NCBI GenBank assembly: GCA_030596365.1
Contig: JAUVKG010000241.1
Coordinates: forward strand, 1-5,041
Length of the DNA: 5,041 nt
Direction: 5' to 3'
Origin: Chlamydiota bacterium
Lineage (GTDB): Bacteria > Auribacterota > UBA3054 > B51-G9
The position numbers and the translations under genes were made by a program. Under the pieces are notes generated by a model, which saw nothing but the letters and a program-made list of their open reading frames with translations, did no database searches and was not told the origin of the DNA. The stretch's first letter is position 1; the number at the start of each line of letters is the position of its first letter. Below are positions 1-5,041 of this stretch, one piece after another.

Positions 1-2597
1 AAAATGTTTGCCGTATTAGTTTTGGTTTGTCAACATCTCATACTCCACTTTCGGCAACAGACGGACGACATGAATTTTTTGTTTCCGAAATTGGCACCAT
101 GTACGACCCTATATTAAAAGTGTTTGATAAAGCAGAAAAACAGCCGGTTTTTGAAAGTATATCTCCAACTTACAAAGTGTATCCTTTAACCAATATCGTA
201 AAAGCTGTATCGGTTGCTCCTTGGCAACCAACCAACGGCTTAGCAAAAAGAAAATGGAAAATTCCGCAAAATGGTGTTTCACCAATTCCGCGTACTCAAG
301 GCCGCGGATTTCAACGGCAACAAAAATGGAGATGGTTTAGCCTGGTTGACGCACTTGACGCTGATAATTATTGTCGCGGCTCGCTTTTCTGGTTGCTGAT
401 TAACAACCGGGGGTCACAGTTTTCTAAAGCTTGTTTTGTAGGTTTAGCATCATCTGAAGCCAATTTTTTGAATTCGGCAGCTATAAAAAACACTCTCATT
501 AAAACGCTTGAACGCCTGTACAAAGGTTTATTTCTGATTGAAGGCGGTGCAAATCATTTCGTTTTTTGGCCGGAAGAGCAAATAGAATTTGGTGCAAAAT
601 TGCTTCGTTTTAACGAAAAGTCACAAAACATTGATTTACGTTTTACTGTTGAAAAAAATGATGGTTCTATTGTATTAAATCGTGAATTTAAAGTTGATTT
701 TCAAAACAAACAAAATTTCGTAACAAATTTTATGTGGCGTGCTCCAAAAAACGAGGGAGAAATATTGCAAGTTCACACTGCTGTTTTGGTAAACGGAAAA
801 ATTGTAGATAAAATCTCTCATGAACTGGGAATTATGTCCACAGGCTCAAATAACAAAAAAGATTTTGTTAAAACTAAGAGAAATCAGTTTGTTTTACAAG
901 GAAAACCCTGGTATCCCGTCGGTATCAACTACTGGCCGGCTTATATTTCCGGTGTAGAAATAAAAGACTTTTTCTCCGGATGGATTAGTCGTAGTTTCTA
1001 TGCACCGGAAGAAGTGGAACGCGATTTAATTCGTATGGAAAAACTGGGCATCAATATGCTCAGTATTCAAGGTGAAGGTTTGGACCGATACCGCGAACTG
1101 CTGGATTTTTTACGCAGGTGTGCTGCGCATAATATTAAAGTAAACCTTTTTCTTGGCATGGCTTCACCGCTGGTTCTTAATGAAAAATCTTTGTATGAAT
1201 ATATCAAGCAATCGAAATTGGATTCTAATCCAACATTATTTGCTTATGATACAATTTGGGAACCGGGTAATTATGTGTTTGCACATAACAATCGCAAACA
1301 ATGGGATGCAGATTGGCAAAATTGGATTTATGATCAATACGGTAATATTCACGCCGCAGAAGTTGATTGGAAATTTCCTGTCCCACGCGATAATAAAGGA
1401 AAAGTTACTTCTCCTCCTGATCAATACTTTCGCGAAAATGGAAAGTGGGGGGTAATGATGGCGGCATATAGAAGATTTATGGACAATCTTATGAGTCGAA
1501 AATGGAATCATGCTACTCGCGTTTTACGTAAAATTGACCCAAACCATCTTATTAGTTTCCGGCAAGGCAACACTTTACCGCACGATTTTACTCTCACAGC
1601 GACGCCAAAACACATCGATTTCATCTGCCCGGAAGGTTACTCAATCGCAAATAGTGAAGACGGTCTTGACGTGGCCGGATTTATTACACGCTTTGTTCAT
1701 TTTACGACCGGTGGTAAACCGATTGTCTGGGCGGAATTCGGTATAAGTGTTTGGAATAAAAATAATATGCGGCCTTCTGCTGAAACTATTGTAAAACAAG
1801 GTGTTTATCATGAAAGATTTTATAAAATGATTATTGAAAGCGGAGCAAACGGATCAGCACCCTGGTGGTGGCCCGGAGGGTACAGAGTTGATGAAAAAAG
1901 CGATTACGGCATCATCGAACCTGACGCACGTCTGCGCCCGAGTGCGGATTATCTTAAAAAATATGCTCCGTTAATTAAAACGCCTCGCAAATGGCCGGCT
2001 GCTGACAAAACACTTGAAATTGACCTGGATAAACACTCGGGAGGTTATTGGTATCTGTGTTTCAATTCAGGGAAAAAAGCTTATCATCAAGCAAGACTGC
2101 TTGGCGAAAATCTCGGCATTCGCACTCGCGGCACAGATACAACTTCAATATCAACGCCATTAATCGCGGTGGGAAACCGACCATACAATGGGAACAATCC
2201 ACCAAAATATCTTGATGCCGAATTTAATTGGTTCAAAGTTCTTAATGCTAACGGTGTTTGGACTGATGTTGTGAACGGAAATGTAATTGAAGTTGCATCC
2301 GATAAACCGGTTCGTGTTAAAGTCTCTCTTGGCAACACGCAAGAAGCCGCTTGGATTCCACCTTCACAGACAAAAAAACAACAAGGGGGAGTCGTACTCG
2401 CTTCCACAAAAAATTCTGATATTTCATTTCGTCAACCGATTGCTCAAAGAGTTTCTTATCTCGGAGATGCTGATTTAGGTGAATTTATTATTTGTAAATC
2501 ATTGAAAAAATCGGTGAAAGTAGAAGTGCGGTTACAAGCGGAAGGGCGATGTACATTTGGTGAAACCCAACGGTTTATTTTAAAACCGCGAAATTAA
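1..2597 (+). CDS. Clan GH-A-type glycoside hydrolase-like protein, 5'-truncated by window edge
   Basis: The reading frame is open to the left edge (first full codon at 3-5), so the N-terminus is missing. A TTG at 27 is in frame but has no ribosome binding site and is not a credible start. Numbering from that TTG, residues 1-180 form an unrecognised N-terminal region ending in the Gly/Phe/Trp-rich stretch LIEGGANHFVFW. Residues 181-275 look like a beta-sandwich linker. Residues 288-650 read as a TIM barrel, opening with GKPWYPVGINYWP. The strand-4 motif YDTIWEPG offers E412 as acid/base, and the strand-7 motif PIVWAEFG offers E570 as nucleophile. APWWWPGG at 611-618 fits strand 8. Residues 660-856 are a beta-rich C-terminal region. 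The layout resembles retaining glycosidases of GH2/GH5/GH42 type, but I cannot assign a family or substrate. A secreted location is likely for such an enzyme, but the signal peptide region is outside the window. The gene converges on the deacetylase gene with no gap. Confidence 0.85.
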   Translation, partial: NVCRISFGLSTSHTPLSATDGRHEFFVSEIGTMYDPILKVFDKAEKQPVFESISPTYKVYPLTNIVKAVSVAPWQPTNGLAKRKWKIPQNGVSPIPRTQGRGFQRQQKWRWFSLVDALDADNYCRGSLFWLLINNRGSQFSKACFVGLASSEANFLNSAAIKNTLIKTLERLYKGLFLIEGGANHFVFWPEEQIEFGAKLLRFNEKSQNIDLRFTVEKNDGSIVLNREFKVDFQNKQNFVTNFMWRAPKNEGEILQVHTAVLVNGKIVDKISHELGIMSTGSNNKKDFVKTKRNQFVLQGKPWYPVGINYWPAYISGVEIKDFFSGWISRSFYAPEEVERDLIRMEKLGINMLSIQGEGLDRYRELLDFLRRCAAHNIKVNLFLGMASPLVLNEKSLYEYIKQSKLDSNPTLFAYDTIWEPGNYVFAHNNRKQWDADWQNWIYDQYGNIHAAEVDWKFPVPRDNKGKVTSPPDQYFRENGKWGVMMAAYRRFMDNLMSRKWNHATRVLRKIDPNHLISFRQGNTLPHDFTLTATPKHIDFICPEGYSIANSEDGLDVAGFITRFVHFTTGGKPIVWAEFGISVWNKNNMRPSAETIVKQGVYHERFYKMIIESGANGSAPWWWPGGYRVDEKSDYGIIEPDARLRPSADYLKKYAPLIKTPRKWPAADKTLEIDLDKHSGGYWYLCFNSGKKAYHQARLLGENLGIRTRGTDTTSISTPLIAVGNRPYNGNNPPKYLDAEFNWFKVLNANGVWTDVVNGNVIEVASDKPVRVKVSLGNTQEAAWIPPSQTKKQQGGVVLASTKNSDISFRQPIAQRVSYLGDADLGEFIICKSLKKSVKVEVRLQAEGRCTFGETQRFILKPRN

Positions 2598-3359
2598 TCA
2601 TTTTATATATTCTTGAAGAATGTCCTTAATAGGATTTGCATCTGCATCACACAGTCCCAACGGATTATGATATCGCCATCCTTCGGCAAATTCACACTTA
2701 GTTGACAGCTTTCCCATTTCGCGGGAGAAGCCTTTCATTGTATCCAAATATGCATCAAATCCCTGGCTGTGTTCCAGCCATTTTTTCTGACTTTTATGCT
2801 CAGTAAGCATTACAGATTTCTCCTTTATGACAGAGTCAATATCTATGAAAAAATCAGGAACGACAAAACGGTTCAATACATCTCTATTACCATGCGGTTG
2901 GGCATGATATACGGTAACCTGATTAGTAACCGTTTTTCGGGGAGGGTCAACAAGAAAATTCGTCATACCGCGGGTAAAGGCGGCTGTAACCGCAAGACGG
3001 GAGGAAATCGTATGGTCTTCCATATAGTCCAGCGGACCATCAACGAGAAGAATGTCAGGAGCTACCAATCGCATAACTGATCCCACCTTGGCGAGAAGTT
3101 TTTTTTCATAAAAAATATCAATATCGTTAACAAGAGGGGAATGAAAAACCGCTCCGATTTTATCGGCGGCATTTTTTGCTTCCTCAAGCCGAATTGCCGC
3201 AATTGTTTCTGCGTCATGTTCTGAAGAACCGCATGAACCGTTAGCAATATTCATGTAGTGGATTTCACATCCCGCTTTTGCAAGCAGAATTAAAGTTCCC
3301 GCCATACGAAACTCAATATCATCTGCATGCGCTGCAATTGCAAATACCCGGCATGCCAT
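2598..3359 (-). CDS. PIG-L/LmbE-family zinc-dependent N-deacetylase
   Basis: This 253-residue protein has the layout of the PIG-L (GlcNAc-PI de-N-acetylase, LmbE-like) superfamily, whose members remove acetyl groups from N-acetylglucosamine-type substrates with a catalytic metal. The N-terminal strand runs straight into AHADDIE (residues 10-16), a variant of the family motif AHPDDxE. H11 and D14 are the expected metal ligands and D13 the general base. The helix IRLEEAKNAADKIGA (56-70) matches the conserved R-x-E-E-A region. DYMEDH (111-116) supplies the third ligand, H116. No signal peptide is seen, so the protein is probably cytoplasmic. The ATG at 3359 lies one base after the stop of the NagB-like gene. 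A GGAGA (3373-3369) inside that gene gives a 9-base spacer, so the two genes are co-transcribed and probably translationally coupled. The stop (TGA, 2600-2598) abuts that of the convergent glycosidase gene. Substrate unknown; an amino sugar or its derivative is inferred from the partner gene. Confidence 0.9.
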   Translation of the reverse strand: MACRVFAIAAHADDIEFRMAGTLILLAKAGCEIHYMNIANGSCGSSEHDAETIAAIRLEEAKNAADKIGAVFHSPLVNDIDIFYEKKLLAKVGSVMRLVAPDILLVDGPLDYMEDHTISSRLAVTAAFTRGMTNFLVDPPRKTVTNQVTVYHAQPHGNRDVLNRFVVPDFFIDIDSVIKEKSVMLTEHKSQKKWLEHSQGFDAYLDTMKGFSREMGKLSTKCEFAEGWRYHNPLGLCDADANPIKDILQEYIK

Positions 3360-3360
3360 T

Positions 3361-4287
3361 TTAATGCATCTCCACTTCGCAGGTTCCCAAACCCGGACGA
3401 AAAAAGTTAAATTGGACGTTTGGATGATCTGCCAGAAGAGACATTGGAACCGATGAATCCGGAATTTTTTTGGATATCATCAGAGTTGTCAGCCGCATGC
3501 CTAAAGGATTGTCATGATGACCCGGATGCCAGATGGAAACTTTTTCCGCTTTCCATGTTTCAGCAGGACCTACTGTTAAAGCCTGACAAGGCACATTTTG
3601 AACCGTTCCGCCGCCGGATGTCCGCGCATTTTGTATTAAAGTCATAGGGTGTAAATCAACAACCCGGGTTCCTAATTTCCTATATTCCTCAGGAGATGGA
3701 GGAATATCCTGATAAGCCCCCGCGCGCTTTGGAGGATCATTAAAAGCCCAGTGTTTTACTTCACCCTGACCGCCCTGCATAACTACACAACGCGCCATGT
3801 CCCAGCTTTTAATATATTCAGTTGGATCAACAGCAGGAAAATGTATGTTTTCTTTTGGCATTGCTAATTCCGGTTTAATTCGATTGAAACACAGATCCAT
3901 ATCAGCACGGGCAAATCCAAGTGGAAAATCAATGGAAACTTCTTTGCCGTTAATAACCCATTCGTCCATACCCCAGAAATGACAATTTTTAAGAGAAATT
4001 CCTAACTCGTTCACAATGCGTGCTACGAGAGGAAGCTGCTCTGTTGGCCCGACTGGTCCGCAGATACCCGCGGGACAATCTTCTGTGCCTTGCTGCCACG
4101 CTGTAATGTACTCCAACGCTTCTGCGAGATAAAACTCCTCGATAGTATCGTAAAACCTGATTGTGAAACCTTTTCTTGCCAATTGTTGGATATCTTTTTC
4201 GGTAAGTGCCGCTGCATCGTCCAACAATTCCTTGTTTAAAGTTGTATAATCCCACCATTCGGGAGCAACTTTACTAATATTTCTCAT
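3361..4287 (-). CDS. Divergent glucosamine-6-phosphate deaminase (NagB)-like protein
   Basis: This 308-residue protein belongs to the NagB/6-phosphogluconolactonase superfamily. Visible landmarks are GICGPVGPTEQ (74-84, in place of the sugar-phosphate loop GLPTGGTP of E. coli NagB), FWGMDEW (104-110, matching FNMDEY, with D108 at the proton-transfer Asp72), GGQGEVKHWAFNDP (172-185, matching GGVGNDGHIAFNEP) and VPCQALTVG (232-240, matching VPKYALTVG). The fold is secure but the chemistry is less so. By this alignment from memory, Asp141 becomes V177 and Glu148 becomes D184, while His143 is kept as H179. The Lys208 phosphate contact has no clear counterpart near HPGHHDNPLG (254-263). About 40 residues precede the point where NagB similarity begins. 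The start is firm: AAGGAGG sits six bases upstream of the ATG. It is the first gene of an operon with the deacetylase. It may act on glucosamine-6-phosphate or on another sugar or sugar phosphate. Because of these differences I do not give the symbol nagB. Confidence 0.87.
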   Translation of the reverse strand: MRNISKVAPEWWDYTTLNKELLDDAAALTEKDIQQLARKGFTIRFYDTIEEFYLAEALEYITAWQQGTEDCPAGICGPVGPTEQLPLVARIVNELGISLKNCHFWGMDEWVINGKEVSIDFPLGFARADMDLCFNRIKPELAMPKENIHFPAVDPTEYIKSWDMARCVVMQGGQGEVKHWAFNDPPKRAGAYQDIPPSPEEYRKLGTRVVDLHPMTLIQNARTSGGGTVQNVPCQALTVGPAETWKAEKVSIWHPGHHDNPLGMRLTTLMISKKIPDSSVPMSLLADHPNVQFNFFRPGLGTCEVEMH

Positions 4288-4293
4288 TTATTT

Positions 4294-4299
4294 CCTCCT
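4294..4299 (-). promoter_or_regulatory. Strong Shine-Dalgarno site of the NagB-like/deacetylase operon
   Basis: Read on the - strand, AGGAGG (within AAGGAGGAAATAAATG) lies six bases before the ATG at 4287. This is close to the ideal anti-Shine-Dalgarno match and spacing. It fixes the start of the NagB-like protein and argues for classical SD-led initiation in this organism. Confidence 0.85.
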
Positions 4300-4314
4300 T
4301 ATAATTATCAGACC

Positions 4315-4329
4315 AACAATTAAATTGTT
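4315..4329. promoter_or_regulatory. Perfect 7-1-7 inverted repeat, candidate operator
   Basis: AACAATT-A-AATTGTT is a perfect inverted repeat of two 7-base arms around one central base, 28 bases upstream of the NagB-like start codon. The one-base centre is too tight for an RNA hairpin, so if it is functional it is more likely a binding site for a dimeric regulator on DNA. The position, just ahead of the SD of a sugar-processing operon, suits a repressor site. The surroundings are very AT-rich, so a chance palindrome is possible. Confidence 0.35.
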
Positions 4330-4347
4330 TAATTTTTTAAATTGTTT
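4321..4347. repeat. Direct repeat TAAATTGTTT, two copies
   Basis: TAAATTGTTT occurs exactly at 4321-4330 and again at 4338-4347, a 17-base offset. The first copy overlaps the right arm of the inverted repeat at 4315-4329, and the second runs into the 9-base tandem array. It may be a repeated protein-binding site or simply part of a slippage-prone AT-rich tract. Confidence 0.5.
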
Positions 4348-4379
4348 CAATCATTTCAATCATTTCAATCATTTCAATC
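4345..4379. repeat. 9-base tandem repeat array, 3.9 copies
   Basis: The unit TTTCAATCA is repeated perfectly at 4345-4353, 4354-4362 and 4363-4371, with a fourth copy at 4372-4379 that loses its last base (G at 4380 instead of A). On the - strand the unit reads TGATTGAAA. It lies 58 bases or more upstream of the NagB-like ATG, in the likely promoter/leader of that operon, and is non-coding there. The identical copies suggest recent replication slippage. It is not a CRISPR array, as there are no spacers and the units are far too short. Confidence 0.9.
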
Positions 4380-4402
4380 GTTAAATAATAAATGGTGCCG
4401 GC

Positions 4403-4426
4403 AATCCATCATTCCACTAATCCAAC
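4403..4426. repeat. Three degenerate 8-base units
   Basis: AATCCATC, ATTCCACT and AATCCAAC stand back to back (4403-4410, 4411-4418, 4419-4426), all fitting AWTCC-A followed by two variable bases. They look like a decayed minisatellite of a different unit from the neighbouring 9-base array. The rest of the gap 4288-4472 holds no ORF, no convincing terminator and no clear -10/-35 pair. Confidence 0.45.
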
Positions 4427-4472
4427 CGACGAAGTAATGTACCAATACTATGTCAAGTTGCGGTGTGTTTTA

Positions 4473-4772
4473 TTATTTGTTTAAAAGCTCCCTTATAACG
4501 GAACCAAAAAAGAAAAACATTCCAAGTCCTATAAATATATGCAATAACAAAAATCCGAATCCTATTGTCAGCCCATCGCCAATTGTCATTCTATTTGATT
4601 TCAAAAGTTTTTCGAACTGATCTTTAGGAATTCTATATACCGGTACCGTTAATTGGTCTGGCACTAAAGTATTCGGCAATATTTTAGCTTGTGATATATT
4701 ATTACCACAATTATCACAAAATAAAGCATTATCTTTACTTTCTTCGTGTCCACATTTTCCGCACTTTTTCAT
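4473..4772 (-). CDS. Small zinc-ribbon protein with one C-terminal membrane segment
   Basis: This 99-residue protein opens with a zinc ribbon: CGKC (C4, C7) and CDNC (C19, C22), a CX2C-X11-CX2C arrangement typical of the short zinc-ribbon domains found at the N-terminus of many uncharacterised bacterial membrane proteins. A polar linker (24-62) follows. A glycine/phenylalanine-rich hydrophobic stretch from about 67 to 91, including GMFFFFG, is a single transmembrane helix, probably leaving the ribbon in the cytoplasm. No specific function can be given; such proteins may be membrane-tethered adaptors. The ATG at 4772 has only an A/T-rich leader without a clear SD, unlike the NagB-like gene. 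It follows a 20-codon ORF by 19 bases and a MORN-type gene on the same strand, so co-transcription is plausible. Its AT content is visibly higher than that of the metabolic genes to its left. Confidence 0.75.
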   Translation of the reverse strand: MKKCGKCGHEESKDNALFCDNCGNNISQAKILPNTLVPDQLTVPVYRIPKDQFEKLLKSNRMTIGDGLTIGFGFLLLHIFIGLGMFFFFGSVIRELLNK

Positions 4773-4791
4773 ATAATTATATTTTTTGAAG

Positions 4792-4854
4792 TTAATATTT
4801 GTCGCCGAAACAATTTACTGTTGTTACTATCATTAATATTAAAACCGCTTTCAT
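4792..4854 (-). CDS. 20-residue lipoprotein-signal-like peptide, possible gene remnant
   Basis: ATG at 4854 to TAA at 4794-4792 encodes only 20 residues: a basic MK start, the hydrophobic core AVLILMIVTTV, then NC and FGDKY. This looks like a bacterial signal peptide with a lipobox-like Cys at residue 15, cut off immediately after the signal. AAGGTAG, one base off AAGGAGG, lies four bases before the ATG and overlaps the MORN gene's stop codon, so translation is plausible. It may be a genuine tiny lipoprotein, or the surviving 5' end of a secreted protein (perhaps a second MORN-type gene) whose body was lost. No homologue is recognised. Confidence 0.4.
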   Translation of the reverse strand: MKAVLILMIVTTVNCFGDKY

Positions 4855-4863
4855 TTCACTACC

Positions 4864-5041
4864 TTATTCTTGTAGCTTTCCATTCTTAAAATATTCTTCG
4901 CTTTCTATTTGTCCATTTTCATGCCAACTAGTTTCTTTTCCATTTAGTTTTCCATCCTTATAATTCCCTTCTGCTTTCTTTTGTCCATTTTCATGCCAAC
5001 TAGTTCCTTTTCCATTTATTTTACCATTCTTATAATTTAGT
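4864..5041 (-). CDS. MORN_2-type (YwqK-like) repeat protein, N-terminal part outside window
   Basis: The last 58 residues and TAA stop (4866-4864) of a protein whose start lies beyond the right edge. The visible part is a 24-residue repeat: TSWHENGQ recurs 24 residues apart, with the intervening EGNYKDGKLNGK and the later EEYFKNGKL. The pattern of Y-x-x-G-K-x-x-G-x-x-x-x-W-x-x-N-G-Q is typical of MORN_2 repeats, found in YwqK-like proteins and many Bacteroidota/Fusobacteria surface or toxin-antitoxin-associated proteins. The function of these beta-hairpin repeats is generally not enzymatic; a binding role is likely. The terminal copy ends GKLQE. The next ORF starts nine bases after the stop. 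Whether this is an antitoxin-like or a surface protein cannot be decided from the tail alone. Confidence 0.8.
   Translation of the reverse strand, partial: LNYKNGKINGKGTSWHENGQKKAEGNYKDGKLNGKETSWHENGQIESEEYFKNGKLQE
4911..5041. repeat. 72-base intragenic repeat encoding MORN units
   Basis: GTCCATTTTCATGCCAACTA begins at 4911 and again at 4983, exactly 72 bases (24 codons) apart. The first 23 bases of the two copies are identical and the next part differs at only a few sites. The second copy continues to the window edge. Such near-identity at DNA level points to recent duplication or ongoing recombination between units, not only to conserved protein sequence. Confidence 0.85.

Noticed and set aside
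27..29. TTG as the start codon of the glycosidase-like gene
   Set aside because: The frame continues without a stop to base 3, there is no SD before the TTG, and the following residues read as mid-domain sequence. The gene is more likely cut by the window edge.
2087..2407. - strand open frame of 106 codons inside the glycosidase-like gene
   Set aside because: It is an antisense shadow of an uninterrupted coding frame, with no recognisable motif or ribosome binding site.
2769..3080. + strand open frame of 103 codons inside the deacetylase gene
   Set aside because: It lies wholly opposite a gene with clear family motifs, has no SD or recognisable domain, and reads as low-plausibility protein.
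4301..4310. TAATTAT/TATAAG next to the SD as a -10 box
   Set aside because: It would leave almost no leader before the SD, and no -35-like hexamer is found about 17 bases upstream.
4345..4379. CRISPR array
   Set aside because: The units are 9 bases long and contiguous, without spacers.
4428..4456. TTGACA (- strand, 4456-4451) as the -35 box of the operon promoter
   Set aside because: At 16-18 bases downstream there is only TTCGTC-like sequence, nothing near TATAAT. A Bacteroidota-type TAnnTTTG at TAGTATTG lacks an upstream partner element at the right distance.
4427..4472. Rho-independent terminator after the zinc-ribbon gene
   Set aside because: I could not find a GC-rich stem followed by a T run on the - strand; only AT-rich unstructured sequence is visible.

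Overview
This window looks like a bacterial chromosome fragment. It has Shine-Dalgarno-led genes, tight intergenic spacing, moderate GC on the left and an AT-rich right end. No rRNA, tRNA or taxonomic marker is present, so the lineage is open. A large multidomain glycosidase beside a NagB-like/PIG-L pair suggests a polysaccharide-degrading bacterium of the Bacteroidota/Planctomycetota/Lentisphaerota or a related candidate-phylum type. That is an impression from gene content only.

Left half (1-2597, + strand): the 3' part of a long gene for a clan GH-A-type glycoside hydrolase-like protein. The frame is open at the left edge, so the real start lies outside the window. Middle (4287 down to 2598, - strand): a two-gene operon with a strong AAGGAGG-type ribosome binding site. 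It encodes a divergent glucosamine-6-phosphate deaminase (NagB)-like protein and then, one base after its stop, a PIG-L/LmbE-family zinc deacetylase. The deacetylase gene and the glycosidase gene converge with their stop codons directly abutting. The three genes together suggest sugar, probably amino-sugar, processing: release of a sugar by the glycosidase, N-deacetylation by the PIG-L protein, and a NagB-like isomerisation/deamination. This is inference.

The 185-base gap 4288-4472 carries several nested short repeats in front of the operon: a perfect 7-1-7 inverted repeat, a 10-base direct repeat, a 9-base tandem array of about four copies, and three degenerate 8-base units.

Right end (4473-5041, - strand): AT-rich accessory-looking DNA. 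It holds the 3' end of a MORN_2-type repeat protein, a 20-codon ORF that reads like an isolated lipoprotein signal peptide, and a 99-residue zinc-ribbon plus membrane-segment protein, all in the same direction and closely spaced.

No complete novel system is proven here. The points most worth following are the altered catalytic residues of the NagB-like protein next to a deacetylase, the repeat-rich leader of that operon, and the orphan signal peptide between the MORN and zinc-ribbon genes.
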